Positions 7,685-16,326 are shown, counted from the first letter of the stretch. The stretch is DNA of 41,939 nucleotides from an uncultured Oscillospiraceae bacterium (GCA_937915075.1 CALDMA010000305.1:1-41939); one strand, 5' to 3'. A program made the numbers and translations. The notes: a model not told the origin generated them from the sequence alone.

Positions 7685-8719
7685 ATGAAAAACAACATGA
7701 TGAAGAAGCTCCTGACCCTCGTTCTTGCCGGCGCGATGACGCTGTCCCTCGCCGCCTGCGGCGCAAAGGACACCCCGTCGGCCGACCAGCCGGACAACAG
7801 CGCGGAGGAGGCCAAGACCTACAAGGTGGCTGTGATCAAGCAGCTCGACCACGCCTCCCTCGACGAGATCACGAACGCCGTCACCGCCGAGCTGGACAAA
7901 ATTGCCGCCGACAACGGCGTGACCATCGAGTATGAGGTCACCTCCGGCCAGGGCGATCAGACCATCCTCAAGCAGCTGAGCGATCAGGCCATCGCCGACG
8001 GCGTGAACGCCATCATTCCCATCGCTACCACCGCCGCGCAGATCGCCGCCCTCTCCGCCGAGGAGACCAAGACGCCGGTCGTCTACGCCGCCATCTCCGA
8101 CCCCGAGACCGCCAAGCTCACCGGCATCGACTACGTTACCGGCACGAGCGACGCGCTCAACACTGATTTCATTATGGATATGATGTTCGCCCAGAATCCG
8201 AACGTCGCCAAGGTCGGCCTGCTCTACTCCCTCAATGAGCCGAACTCCACCAAGCCTATCGCGGACGCCAAGGCCTACCTTGATGCCAAGGGCATCGAGT
8301 ACGTCGAGCAGACCGCGAACACCAACGACGAGGTCGTCGCCGCCGCCTCCGCGCTCATCGCCGCCGGTGTGGACGCCGTGTTCACCCCGACCGACAACGT
8401 GATCATGGCCGCTGAAATGGCCATCGCCGAGGACCTTGCCGTCAACGGCATCCCGCACTATACCGGCGCAGACTCCTTTGTCCGCAACGGTGCCTACGCC
8501 ACCTGCGGCGTGAACTACACCGACCTCGGCGCCAAGACCGCCGACCTCGCCTACAAGGCCATCACCGAGGGCATGGACGGTATGGAGGACTACTACCTCA
8601 TGGACGGCGGCATCATCACCGTCAACACCGATACCGCGGCTATGATCGGCAAGCAGGCCGAGTATTCCTGCTTCGACAGCATGGGCACCGTCGTGGAAGT
8701 GACCACCACCAAGGACTGA
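7685..8719 (+). CDS. trpX: ABC transporter substrate-binding lipoprotein, predicted tryptophan (TrpX)
   Basis: 344 residues from ATG 7685, which follows GGAGGAAAA. A longer frame upstream would run through the T-box and is rejected. A lipoprotein signal (about 1-25, lipobox LAAC with Cys25) is followed by a periplasmic-binding fold of the ABC_sub_bind type (KVAVIKQLDHASLDEI, then VDAVFTPTDNVIMAAEMAI). This family includes predicted tryptophan transporters of Firmicutes under T-box control. The ligand is inferred here from the UGG specifier. The permease and ATPase genes follow in the same direction. Codon use is strongly biased to C-ending codons, suggesting high expression. Confidence 0.9.
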   Translation: MKNNMMKKLLTLVLAGAMTLSLAACGAKDTPSADQPDNSAEEAKTYKVAVIKQLDHASLDEITNAVTAELDKIAADNGVTIEYEVTSGQGDQTILKQLSDQAIADGVNAIIPIATTAAQIAALSAEETKTPVVYAAISDPETAKLTGIDYVTGTSDALNTDFIMDMMFAQNPNVAKVGLLYSLNEPNSTKPIADAKAYLDAKGIEYVEQTANTNDEVVAAASALIAAGVDAVFTPTDNVIMAAEMAIAEDLAVNGIPHYTGADSFVRNGAYATCGVNYTDLGAKTADLAYKAITEGMDGMEDYYLMDGGIITVNTDTAAMIGKQAEYSCFDSMGTVVEVTTTKD

Positions 8720-8788
8720 ACCGAAACAACAACGCGGAAGCCCTCCGGCGAAGGTCGGAGGGCCGAAGCCTGAAAGGAGAGCGACCCC

Positions 8789-9697
8789 ATGCTCATCATC
8801 ACGCAGACCGCCCTGGAGCTGGGCTTTTTGTACGCGCCGGTCGCGCTGGCGCTGTTCCTGAGCTACCGCATCCTTGACATTGCCGACCTCACGACGGACG
8901 GCTGCTTTGTCCTCGGCGCGGCGGTGTCCGTCAGCCTGACGGCGGCGGGGCACCCGTTCCTCGCCATTCCCGCGGCGATGCTCGCGGGCGCGTGCGCGGG
9001 ACTCATCACCGCCTTTTTGCAGACGCACCTCGGCGTGCCGAGCATCCTCGCCGGCATCGTGACGAACACCGGCCTTTACACCGTGAACCTGATGGCGATG
9101 GGATGGAAGGCCAACCAGAGCCTGCTCGGCTCCGACACCGTGTTCACGCTGGCGCGCGACGCCGGCATCGGTGGAACGTGGTATGAGCTGCTGCTTGCGG
9201 TCATCGTTACCGGACTTGCGGCGGTGCTGCTGCGCCTGTTCCTCGGCACACACCTCGGCCTGTCGCTCCGCGCGACGGGCGATAATCCCGATATGGTGCG
9301 CGCGTCCTCGCTGAATCCCGCGTTCACCATCTCCGTCGGTCTCTGCCTTGCCAATGCCATGACCGGTCTTGCCGGCGCGATGGTGGGCCAGTATCAGAAG
9401 ACCGTGGACATCAACTCCGGCACCGGCATCGTCGTCATCGGCCTTGCCTGCCTCATCATCGGCGAAACGGTGCTCGGCCGCCGCAGCATGACGCGCGGCG
9501 TGCTCGCCGCGCTCGTCGGCTCGCTGATCTACCGCTTCATCTACGCGGTCGTGTTCTACACGAAGATCGTGCCGGTGGAGTGCCTGAAGCTGCTCACGGC
9601 GATCATTGTGGCGCTGGCCATCGCCGCGCCGAGCATCCGGAGGTGGGCGGCGTTCCAGCGCCGCAAGGCCGCGGCAAAAGGGAAGGGAGGCAACTGA
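8789..9697 (+). CDS. trpY: ABC transporter permease, predicted tryptophan (TrpY)
   Basis: 302 residues, mostly membrane helices (about 8-9), of the branched-chain-amino-acid/sugar permease superfamily that pairs with ABC_sub_bind lipoproteins. Typical segments are LADLTTDG near the N-terminus and SLRATGDNPDMVRASSLNP in the cytoplasmic loop that contacts the ATPase. The start at ATG 8789 follows AAAGGAGAG. The gap of about 70 bases after trpX holds an inverted repeat (CCCTCCGGCG...GGTCGGAGGG, about 8740-8763) without a T-run, which might stabilise the trpX message. The substrate is inferred from the T-box. Confidence 0.88.
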   Translation: MLIITQTALELGFLYAPVALALFLSYRILDIADLTTDGCFVLGAAVSVSLTAAGHPFLAIPAAMLAGACAGLITAFLQTHLGVPSILAGIVTNTGLYTVNLMAMGWKANQSLLGSDTVFTLARDAGIGGTWYELLLAVIVTGLAAVLLRLFLGTHLGLSLRATGDNPDMVRASSLNPAFTISVGLCLANAMTGLAGAMVGQYQKTVDINSGTGIVVIGLACLIIGETVLGRRSMTRGVLAALVGSLIYRFIYAVVFYTKIVPVECLKLLTAIIVALAIAAPSIRRWAAFQRRKAAAKGKGGN

Positions 9698-9698
9698 C

Positions 9699-10496
9699 AT
9701 GCTGGACATTCAACACATCTCCAAGACCTTCAACGTCGGAACGGTGAACGAAAAGCGCGCCGTCACCGACCTGTCGCTCCATTTGGACAAGGGCGATTTC
9801 GTCACCGTTATCGGCTCGAACGGCGCGGGCAAGTCCACGCTCTTCAACGCCATCGCGGGCAGCTTTTATGTGGACGAGGGACGCATCCTGCTGAATGGCA
9901 AGGATATTACCTTTACACGAGAGCATGACCGCAGCCGCGTCATCGGGCGGCTGTTTCAGGACCCGCTGCGCGGCACCGCGCCGCACATGACCATTGAGGA
10001 AAACCTCGCCCTCGCGTACCTGCGCGCGGCGCACGGCAATCCCTTCAGCCGCATCACGGCGAAGGACCGCGAGCTTTTCCACGCCCAGCTCGCGCAGCTC
10101 GACATGGGGCTGGAGGACCGTTTGGGACAGCCCGTCGGCCTGCTCTCGGGCGGTCAGCGGCAGGCGCTGACGCTTTTGATGGCGACGATGGTGCCACCGG
10201 AGCTTCTGCTGCTCGACGAGCACACGGCGGCGCTCGACCCGGGCACGGCGGAAAAGGTGCTTGCGCTTACGCAGAGCATTGTGGCGGAGCATCACATCAC
10301 CTGCCTGATGGTGACGCACAACATGGCGCAGGCTCTCGCGCTCGGCAACCGCACGCTGATGATGGCGGACGGCGGCATCGTGCTCGACGTCGCGGGCGCG
10401 GAACGCGCCGGCATGACGGTGGAGGGCCTCATCGAGCGCTTCCGCGCGGGCACGGGCAGGACGCTCGACAACGACCGTATGCTCCTTTCCGAATGA
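9699..10496 (+). CDS. trpZ: ABC transporter ATPase, predicted tryptophan (TrpZ)
   Basis: 265 residues. The start is ATG 9699, one base after the permease stop, with GGGAGG upstream. Walker A is GSNGAGKST, the Q-loop is in LFQDPLRG, the signature is LSGGQRQAL, Walker B is LLLLDEHTAALDP and the switch His is in VTHNM. The catalytic Glu is present (DEH). The C-terminus after VTHNM is short, ending LDNDRMLLSE, as in the TrpZ-type ATPases. It energises the transporter formed with the two preceding genes. Confidence 0.92.
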   Translation: MLDIQHISKTFNVGTVNEKRAVTDLSLHLDKGDFVTVIGSNGAGKSTLFNAIAGSFYVDEGRILLNGKDITFTREHDRSRVIGRLFQDPLRGTAPHMTIEENLALAYLRAAHGNPFSRITAKDRELFHAQLAQLDMGLEDRLGQPVGLLSGGQRQALTLLMATMVPPELLLLDEHTAALDPGTAEKVLALTQSIVAEHHITCLMVTHNMAQALALGNRTLMMADGGIVLDVAGAERAGMTVEGLIERFRAGTGRTLDNDRMLLSE

Positions 10497-10614
10497 AGCC
10501 CCGCGGACCGGCCCTCCGGTGCGCTGACGGCAGAACAGATTCTCTTTTTAAGATGCGACAAAGCGGCAGAGCTTGAAGCGCCCTATGTGATAAAGAACAT
10601 TTTTCTTTGGCTGA

Positions 10615-10652
10615 AACAGCATGGTACGAAAGTATCGTGCTGTTCCTTTTTT
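10615..10652 (+). terminator. Rho-independent terminator of the trp transporter operon
   Basis: AACAGCATGGTAC (10615-10627), loop GAAA, then GTATCGTGCTGTT (10632-10644), 13 positions pairing with wobbles, followed by CCTTTTTT. Confidence 0.85.
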
Positions 10653-10713
10653 GAGCCTTATGACGTGGAAATATTCCCCGATTCAACCTTTATATTCTAT
10701 TTTTGTAAAAATA

Positions 10714-10743
10714 TTGACAAAACGCTTCAGCTTAATGTATGAT
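10714..10743 (+). promoter_or_regulatory. Sigma-A promoter upstream of the EAL gene
   Basis: TTGACA (10714-10719) and TATGAT (10738-10743) with an 18-base spacer, in an AT-rich stretch unlike its surroundings. It lies about 190 bases before the EAL start and just before a GGDEF remnant. Confidence 0.8.
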
Positions 10744-10767
10744 TAAACTGTTTTTTGAGAAAAGGAT

Positions 10768-10875
10768 TTGGCGGACGGGATGACAAGCATCGTAGCCTGC
10801 GCGGAGAGCGTGCGGGAGCTTATCACCGGAGCGGACCGGGAGATGTATCTGACAAAGGAAAGAAAAAACGGGCGG
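10768..10875 (+). pseudogene. Remnant of a GGDEF domain (C-terminal end only)
   Basis: The frame from TTG 10768 reads ESVRELITGADREMYLTKER and then KNGR, which matches the closing helix of diguanylate cyclase GGDEF domains (consensus ADxALYxAKxxGRNR). Nothing in any upstream frame supplies the rest of the domain, and the reading frame runs on out of frame into the EAL gene. It is best explained as a deletion scar that left the end of a former cyclase between the promoter and the EAL gene. A tiny functional peptide is possible but unlikely. Confidence 0.65.
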
Positions 10876-10934
10876 ACACATGACCGCGGAAAGGAAAACG
10901 CAGACGGATATTTGACCGTTTGCGCGTATGCAAT

Positions 10935-12644
10935 ATGGAGAACAGGCTGGAGCGGCTGTGGAGCCGATTCGCAGAGGGAAATATGCTGCGGCGGCTGATC
11001 GAGGAACGCTTCGACGGCGTGTTTCTGATCGACTGTGCCACGGGCGAGATCCGGGAGCTGGGAGAGAAATTCTCCACCGAGCTGCGCGCCGGGAGGAGCA
11101 CCATGGACGGCGTGCCCTATGACCGGCAGCTGCGTGCCGCCATGGAATGTCACGCGGCGGAGGATGACCAGGAGATGCTGGTGCGTATGCTGTGCCTGGA
11201 CAGCGTCCGACAGGCATTGGAGCAGCAGGAGACCTACGTTGTGACCGTGGATACCTGGCGCGAGAGCGAGGAAAGCGTATTCTGCAAGCGGTTTGTGTTC
11301 CACTATCTGGATGAGACGCGGGCGATGATCGCCGTGACCTGCGAGGACACCACCGTTGGCCTGCACAACGAGACCGACGAGCTGACGGGCATTATGAACG
11401 CCGTTGGCTTCCACCGGCGGGTGCAGGAGTGGATCGACAGGCATCCGGGAAAGAAGTTCCGTATCCAGCGGTACAACGTGGACCGCTTCCGGGACATCAA
11501 CGGCCTGCATGGCAGGGAGGTCGGAGACAAGCTGCTGCGCGATCTGGCGCGGCACATGCGCCGCTTCGACCGGGGAGAGGACTGCTTCTCCGCGCATCTG
11601 AGCGCGGATCACTTTGCCCGCTTCTGCGCGGAGGGCACCATGACCATGCAGGAGTGCTATGACAATTTTAACTCCTGCTTCGCCGACTACGACCTGTCCA
11701 TCGCCATTACGCTGCACATCGGCGTATACGACCTGTGCGAAACGGATTGCGATGCTTCCACCATGAGCTACAAGGCTCTGCTGGCGCTGCAGTCCATCAA
11801 GGGCAGCCAGGCGCAGCGCATTGCCTACTACGAAAAGGGCATGATGGATGAGGAGCGGAAGAAGGGCGAGCTGCTGCGCGATCTGGACGACGCTATCAGC
11901 AACGGGGAGTTCGAGGTGTGGTTCCAGCCGCAGGTGGACTTTGCCGGACGGGAGCTGGTGGGCGCGGAGGCTTTGGTGCGCTGGCGGCATCCTACACGGG
12001 GACTGCTGATGCCGGGAACGTTCGTGCCTCTGCTGGAGCAGAGCGGCTGCATCCACCGCCTGGACTGGTATATGCTGGAGCAGTGCTGCCGGTACATCCG
12101 CCGATGGCAGAACGATATGCCGGGACGGCACATCACCGTATCGGTGAACCTGTCGCGGGAGGATCTGGACAGGCCGAATCTGTGCGATAAGATCGACGGT
12201 ATGCTGGCGCGGTACGGCATTGGTCGGGATGTACTGCATCTTGAGGTGACGGAGAGCGCCTATGTGGAGGACACCCTGCGGGTCATGAAGGCGGTGGAGG
12301 AGCTGCGCGGACGCGGGTTCATTGTGGAGATGGACGACTTCGGGAGCGGCTATTCCTCGCTGAACGCGCTCAAGGACATTGACATCGACAAGCTGAAGCT
12401 GGATATGCGCTTTTTATCCGGAGAGAGCAGCGAGAAGGGGCACATCATCGTCCAGTTTATCATCGGCATGGCGCAGGCGCTGCATCTGCCCATCATTGCC
12501 GAAGGCGTGGAGACACGGGAGCAGGCGGAGATGCTGCAGGAGCTCGGCTGCCGGGAAATGCAGGGATACTATTTCAGCAAGCCCGTACCGGCAGAGGTGT
12601 ACGAGCAGATGCTGCGGGGCATAACGAAGATCGGGACCCTGTAA
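10935..12644 (+). CDS. EAL-domain c-di-GMP phosphodiesterase with degenerate GGDEF
   Basis: 569 residues from ATG 10935 (TTG 10920, or ATG 10983 with GAGGG upstream, are alternatives). An N-terminal region of about 120 residues resembles a divergent PAS-like sensor. A GGDEF fold follows (about 135-295), but the active-site motif reads LSADHF instead of GGDEF, so no cyclase activity is expected. The EAL domain (about 315-560) keeps the metal and catalytic residues: GAEALVRW, SVNLS, EVTES, MDDFGSGYSSL, KLKLD and AEGVET. It should hydrolyse c-di-GMP in the cytoplasm; no membrane segment is seen. It lies directly upstream of a second c-di-GMP enzyme controlled by a riboswitch. Confidence 0.9.
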   Translation: MENRLERLWSRFAEGNMLRRLIEERFDGVFLIDCATGEIRELGEKFSTELRAGRSTMDGVPYDRQLRAAMECHAAEDDQEMLVRMLCLDSVRQALEQQETYVVTVDTWRESEESVFCKRFVFHYLDETRAMIAVTCEDTTVGLHNETDELTGIMNAVGFHRRVQEWIDRHPGKKFRIQRYNVDRFRDINGLHGREVGDKLLRDLARHMRRFDRGEDCFSAHLSADHFARFCAEGTMTMQECYDNFNSCFADYDLSIAITLHIGVYDLCETDCDASTMSYKALLALQSIKGSQAQRIAYYEKGMMDEERKKGELLRDLDDAISNGEFEVWFQPQVDFAGRELVGAEALVRWRHPTRGLLMPGTFVPLLEQSGCIHRLDWYMLEQCCRYIRRWQNDMPGRHITVSVNLSREDLDRPNLCDKIDGMLARYGIGRDVLHLEVTESAYVEDTLRVMKAVEELRGRGFIVEMDDFGSGYSSLNALKDIDIDKLKLDMRFLSGESSEKGHIIVQFIIGMAQALHLPIIAEGVETREQAEMLQELGCREMQGYYFSKPVPAEVYEQMLRGITKIGTL

Positions 12645-12667
12645 TATTTTTGATTTCAACCGAAAAG

Positions 12668-12744
12668 AGCAAAACCGGAGCGATCCGGTGACGCAAAGCT
12701 AAAGGGGCTGTCCTCAAGGCGAGTCAGCCAGCCAGTTGCCGAAG
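12668..12744 (+). promoter_or_regulatory. c-di-GMP-I (GEMM) riboswitch
   Basis: It carries the conserved GEMM-I segments: GCAAAACC, a GNRA-capped hairpin CCGGA-GCGA-TCCGG, GGTGACGCAAAGCTAAAGGG, and CAGCCAGCCAGTTGCCGAAG at the 3' side. The GTTGCC strand that closes P1 overlaps the 5' arm of a terminator (12738-12775). Ligand binding would then prevent the terminator, an ON-switch arrangement (inference). No clear promoter lies between the EAL stop and this element, so it may act on read-through from the EAL gene. Confidence 0.92.
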
Positions 12745-12775
12745 TGTGCGTTTTGAAGCACGCCTCGGCTTTTTT
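12738..12775 (+). terminator. Expression-platform terminator of the c-di-GMP riboswitch
   Basis: GCCGAAGTGTGC (12738-12749) pairs with GCACGCCTCGGC (12758-12769) with one A-C mismatch, loop GTTTTGAA, then TTTTTTGCTTTT. Confidence 0.85.
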
Positions 12776-12828
12776 GCTTTTCGTCCCGGCTCGGCGCCGA
12801 TCCAAATCTGTGTGAGAGGAGTCCGGCT

Positions 12829-15800
12829 ATGGATAAGAATGGAAAAAAGGAAATACGGATCAGCGGCAGCCCTGAGCAAGGCCGTCCGGAAGCGGGGCTT
12901 GGCGCAGGGGAGCCTGCGGACGAGCTGGAGATCATGGCGCGGGAGCTGGCAGACCGTATCGACCAGGCCGTGCCGCTCAGCGGGACAGAAAAGGAGGAGC
13001 TTCTCAGCCACCTGCTGATGGGCAGCCGCCAGATCTATACCGACTCCGTCACCGATATCTGCAACCGCCGCTACTACGATGACCGCCTGTGTGATCTGGA
13101 GGGCGAGTTTGCCTGCGCCATGATCGACATGGATAACTTCAAGTGCATCAACGACTATTTCGGCCATCAGGCGGGCGACGCGGCATTGTACCTAACGGCG
13201 CAGGCCATCCGGTCGGAGATCCGTGCCGACGACGAGCTGGTGCGCTACGGCGGAGATGAATTTTTCCTTATTTTCCGCAATATGCCGCAGGATCACTTTG
13301 AGCAGAAGCTGCTGGAGATCCACCGTGAGATAGACGGCATCCGCATCCCGGAATATCCGAGACTGCGGATCAGCGCAAGCATTGGCGGTGCGTACGGCAG
13401 CGGAAGGATCGCGCAGCTGCTGCATAAGGCAGATCTTGCCATGTATCAGGCCAAGGCTACGCAGAGCCGTGTGATGCTCTATGACGGATCCGATGGGGAG
13501 GCAGAGGCGGCGGAGGAGCATCCGGCCGTGCGGCTGCCGGGAACGGAGGAGCCGGGCAGCGAGGCCGCGTGGTATCATGACCGCGGCACATTCCATGAAA
13601 AGACACAGGAGATCGTCGATGCGCTGCGAAACGGCGAATTTGAGCCGTGGTTCCAGCCGCAGTACAACCATGCGACCGGCAATGTGGTCGGCGCGGAGGC
13701 GTTGGCGCGCTGGAAGAAAGGAAATGTATGGGTCCCGCCCGCGGAGTTTATCCCGATGCTGGAGCAGAGCGGATCGGTCTATCAGCTGGACCGGTATATC
13801 TGGGAGCAGGTCTGCATCCTCCTGCGCCGTTGGCTCGACGAGGGGCGTGAGCCGCTGCCGGTTTCCGTCAATGTTTCCCGCCGCGACATCATGCACGACG
13901 ATTTTATCGAGGCGCTGACGGGACTTGTGGAAAAATACCGCATACCGCTGCCGCTTTTTCCGCTGGAAATTACGGAATCCGCCTTTGCGGATTCCACGCA
14001 GCAGGTCATCCGGAAGATCAATGAGCTGATCGAGCTGGGCTTCACCGTCGAGATCGATGATTTCGGCAGCGGATACTCCACCCTCAACTCGCTCAAGGAT
14101 GTTCCGGCCAGGGTCCTCAAGCTCGATATGCACTTTTTTGAATACACGGGGAATTCGGATCGCGCGGGGATCATTGTCGAGTCCGTTGTCCGCATGGCAA
14201 AATGGCTCGGCATGAACATCATCGCCGAGGGCGTGGAAAATGAAGAACAGGCCGACTTCCTCAAATCCCTTGGCTGCTACTATATCCAGGGCTATTATTA
14301 CGCGCGTCCCATGCCGCGAAGCGACTACGAGGCGCTGCTTGACCGGCGCGGCAAGGAGCCGGAGCTGCACCGGCTCAAGCGAGTGGCAGAATTGGAGAAC
14401 AGCCGCTTTTGGGACCCCGCTTCCATGGAAACGCTGATTTTCAACAGCTACGTCGGCGGCGCCTGCATTTTTGAGCTCCACGACGGAGAGACCGAGCTGC
14501 TGCGGATCAACGACCGCTATGTGCAGCAGTTCGGCGGTGTGATGGAGCCGGATGGCGATGCGAAAAGGCTCGGCATCATGCAGTATCTGGACGAGAATGA
14601 CCGGGAAGAGCTTATGGGCGCCATCAAGCGAGCAATGGACAGCGGCGAGGAGGCCTCCTGCGAGGTCAGGGCCACGCGCGGGAAGCATGCGGAATTCCTT
14701 CGCATTTCCGTGCGCATCATCGCGCGCACCAAGGATCGTGCACTTGGCTACAGTATGGTCATGAACATGACCGAGCAGCGCGAGGCGGAAAGGAAAGAAC
14801 GCAACGCCTCCCGCCAGCTTCGCTCGATCATGGACAGCGTGAACGGCGGCGTGACCGCAACGGTGTTCCGCAGTCCGACGGACATTGAAATGATCTTTAC
14901 CAACGACGGCTTTTTCAAGCTGCACGGCTACACACGGGAGCAGTACGACGCGGAGGTCGGCTTCATCAACGATCTGATCTACCCCGAGGACCGCGAATGG
15001 ACCGGCGCCCTTGTGGAGAATATCGTCCGCGACCATGCGACAAGAACGTATGAGCTTCGCGCCGTCAAGCGCGACGGGAGCGTGATATGGGTGCGGATGA
15101 CGAATTCCGTCATTGCGCTCGAAGGCGTGGGTGAGAACGTCCTGCTCGGTATCGAGACCGACGTCACCGAGGAGCACCTGGCGCGGCAGAGACGGAAGGA
15201 AGCGAACGAGCAGCTCCGCTTCTTGAACGAGGCCGCCCATGAACTCCTTGCGCAGTCGGACAGCGAAGGGCCGATCCGACAGACGCTTCAGCGGTTTATG
15301 GGATATTTTAGAGGCGACCGCGCCTATGTGGTCGAGCTGGACGACGACAGACAGATAATGAACAACACCTACGAGGTCTGTGCGGATGGCGTGAGAAGTG
15401 AGATAGCCAATCTCCAGAACGTTCCGTTCCGCCTGCTGCCGGTGTGGTTTGAGACGCTGAAAAAGAATGAGCAGGTGGTGATCGACTCCGTTGAGGCGTT
15501 GGGCGACGATCAGCGGGAGCTGCGCGCTCTGCTGCTGACGCAGGATATTCACAGCATTTTTGTCACGCCGCTGCTATACGAAGGAAAGCTCATCGGCTAT
15601 GCGGGCGTGGACAATCCGAGGCAGTCCGTCGATCACCGCGTCCGTCTCTCTGCGCTGGGGGATTACATCACCGCGCTGCTCGTGCGGCGTAATCTGAGCG
15701 CAGGCTTGGGCAGCGAGCGGAAGATGTTCTTTGAGATGATGAATGACATAACGGACGGCTTCGTTCGGCTCAAGGTCGGTGTGGACGGAAGGTTTGTGCT

Positions 15801-16098
15801 GGACTTCATTAACGACAGTATGTGCCGCTTCCTGCGTTCGGATCGCGAAACGCTCCGATCCATCTATGCCGACGATACGCTTTCGTGTATCCATCCCGAC
15901 GACCGCCGACTGGCGGTGGAGAATATCCGCCGGTGCATTGAAGCGGACGGCCTGACCGGAAAGCGCGTTCGCTACCGTCTGCTCCGCGGCGATGGGACCT
16001 ATGTTTCCATCACCCTTTCCGGACATGAGAGCCGCGATGAGCAGGGCCGCCGCTCCCTGAACCTGTTCTACTATCTTGACACGGCGGAGGATGTGTAA
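12829..16098 (+). CDS. GGDEF-EAL protein with C-terminal PAS/GAF sensor domains
   Basis: 1089 residues. The GGDEF domain (about 60-215) is intact: RYGGDEFF at about 138-145, with an inhibitory RxxD site (RADD) five residues before it. The EAL domain (about 255-505) keeps GAEALARW (about 287), SVNVS, EITES, IDDFGSGYSTL, KLDM and AEGVEN. The remaining half holds PAS-like repeats (about 530-650, 665-790), a GAF-like region (about 795-960) and another PAS-like domain (about 970-1085). The order is unusual, because sensor domains normally precede the catalytic ones. No membrane segment is seen. The gene sits behind a c-di-GMP-I riboswitch, so the product or substrate of the enzyme controls its own mRNA. 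The net direction (synthesis or hydrolysis) cannot be told. Confidence 0.93.
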   Translation: MDKNGKKEIRISGSPEQGRPEAGLGAGEPADELEIMARELADRIDQAVPLSGTEKEELLSHLLMGSRQIYTDSVTDICNRRYYDDRLCDLEGEFACAMIDMDNFKCINDYFGHQAGDAALYLTAQAIRSEIRADDELVRYGGDEFFLIFRNMPQDHFEQKLLEIHREIDGIRIPEYPRLRISASIGGAYGSGRIAQLLHKADLAMYQAKATQSRVMLYDGSDGEAEAAEEHPAVRLPGTEEPGSEAAWYHDRGTFHEKTQEIVDALRNGEFEPWFQPQYNHATGNVVGAEALARWKKGNVWVPPAEFIPMLEQSGSVYQLDRYIWEQVCILLRRWLDEGREPLPVSVNVSRRDIMHDDFIEALTGLVEKYRIPLPLFPLEITESAFADSTQQVIRKINELIELGFTVEIDDFGSGYSTLNSLKDVPARVLKLDMHFFEYTGNSDRAGIIVESVVRMAKWLGMNIIAEGVENEEQADFLKSLGCYYIQGYYYARPMPRSDYEALLDRRGKEPELHRLKRVAELENSRFWDPASMETLIFNSYVGGACIFELHDGETELLRINDRYVQQFGGVMEPDGDAKRLGIMQYLDENDREELMGAIKRAMDSGEEASCEVRATRGKHAEFLRISVRIIARTKDRALGYSMVMNMTEQREAERKERNASRQLRSIMDSVNGGVTATVFRSPTDIEMIFTNDGFFKLHGYTREQYDAEVGFINDLIYPEDREWTGALVENIVRDHATRTYELRAVKRDGSVIWVRMTNSVIALEGVGENVLLGIETDVTEEHLARQRRKEANEQLRFLNEAAHELLAQSDSEGPIRQTLQRFMGYFRGDRAYVVELDDDRQIMNNTYEVCADGVRSEIANLQNVPFRLLPVWFETLKKNEQVVIDSVEALGDDQRELRALLLTQDIHSIFVTPLLYEGKLIGYAGVDNPRQSVDHRVRLSALGDYITALLVRRNLSAGLGSERKMFFEMMNDITDGFVRLKVGVDGRFVLDFINDSMCRFLRSDRETLRSIYADDTLSCIHPDDRRLAVENIRRCIEADGLTGKRVRYRLLRGDGTYVSITLSGHESRDEQGRRSLNLFYYLDTAEDV

Positions 16099-16164
16099 AT
16101 GAATGGCCGCTTATCCTAAATTTTCTGCTGCTTACAATAACGAAAACGCTATCCTAACATGATC

Positions 16165-16207
16165 GATGCCCGGACAAGCTTTGAAGATTCAGGTTTGTCC
16201 GGGTATC
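16165..16207 (+). terminator. Hairpin after the GGDEF-EAL gene, possible terminator
   Basis: GATGCCCGGACAA (16165-16177) pairs with TTGTCCGGGTATC (16195-16207) over 13 positions. Only a weak T-run follows (GTTTA). Confidence 0.55.
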
Positions 16208-16218
16208 GTTTACATTAG

Positions 16219-16293
16219 CGGCGGCGCTATGTCTCCCGCATCGAAAAGCGGGCGCTGGAAAAGCTCGAAGAAGCCATCGGCGAGCGCGGCTGA
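16219..16293 (+). pseudogene. Remnant of a sporulation-type sigma factor C-terminus
   Basis: Between an in-frame TAG and TGA the frame reads RRRYVSRIEKRALEKLEEAI and then GERG. YVSRIEKRALxKL is the end of region 4.2 in SigE/SigF/SigK-type sporulation sigma factors. No start codon, ribosome binding site or other part of the gene is present, so only the last 24 residues survive. The ROK gene promoter begins five bases after it. Confidence 0.65.
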
Positions 16294-16297
16294 CCCC

Positions 16298-16326
16298 TTG
16301 CAATTCCACGCCGCAGCGGGTATAAT
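16298..16326 (+). promoter_or_regulatory. Sigma-A promoter of the ROK gene
   Basis: TTGCAA (16298-16303), a 17-base spacer and a perfect TATAAT (16321-16326), placing the start about 30 bases before the ATG at 16363. Confidence 0.85.

Noticed and set aside
7643..9709. Long minus-strand open frame of 688 codons opposite the tryptophan transporter genes.
   Set aside because: Low-complexity His/Gly/Val-rich shadow of GC-biased codons; no ribosome site or known domain, while the plus strand encodes clear transporter proteins.
13192..15552. Minus-strand frame of 786 codons opposite the GGDEF-EAL gene.
   Set aside because: No recognisable domain; the plus strand carries all catalytic motifs in one frame.
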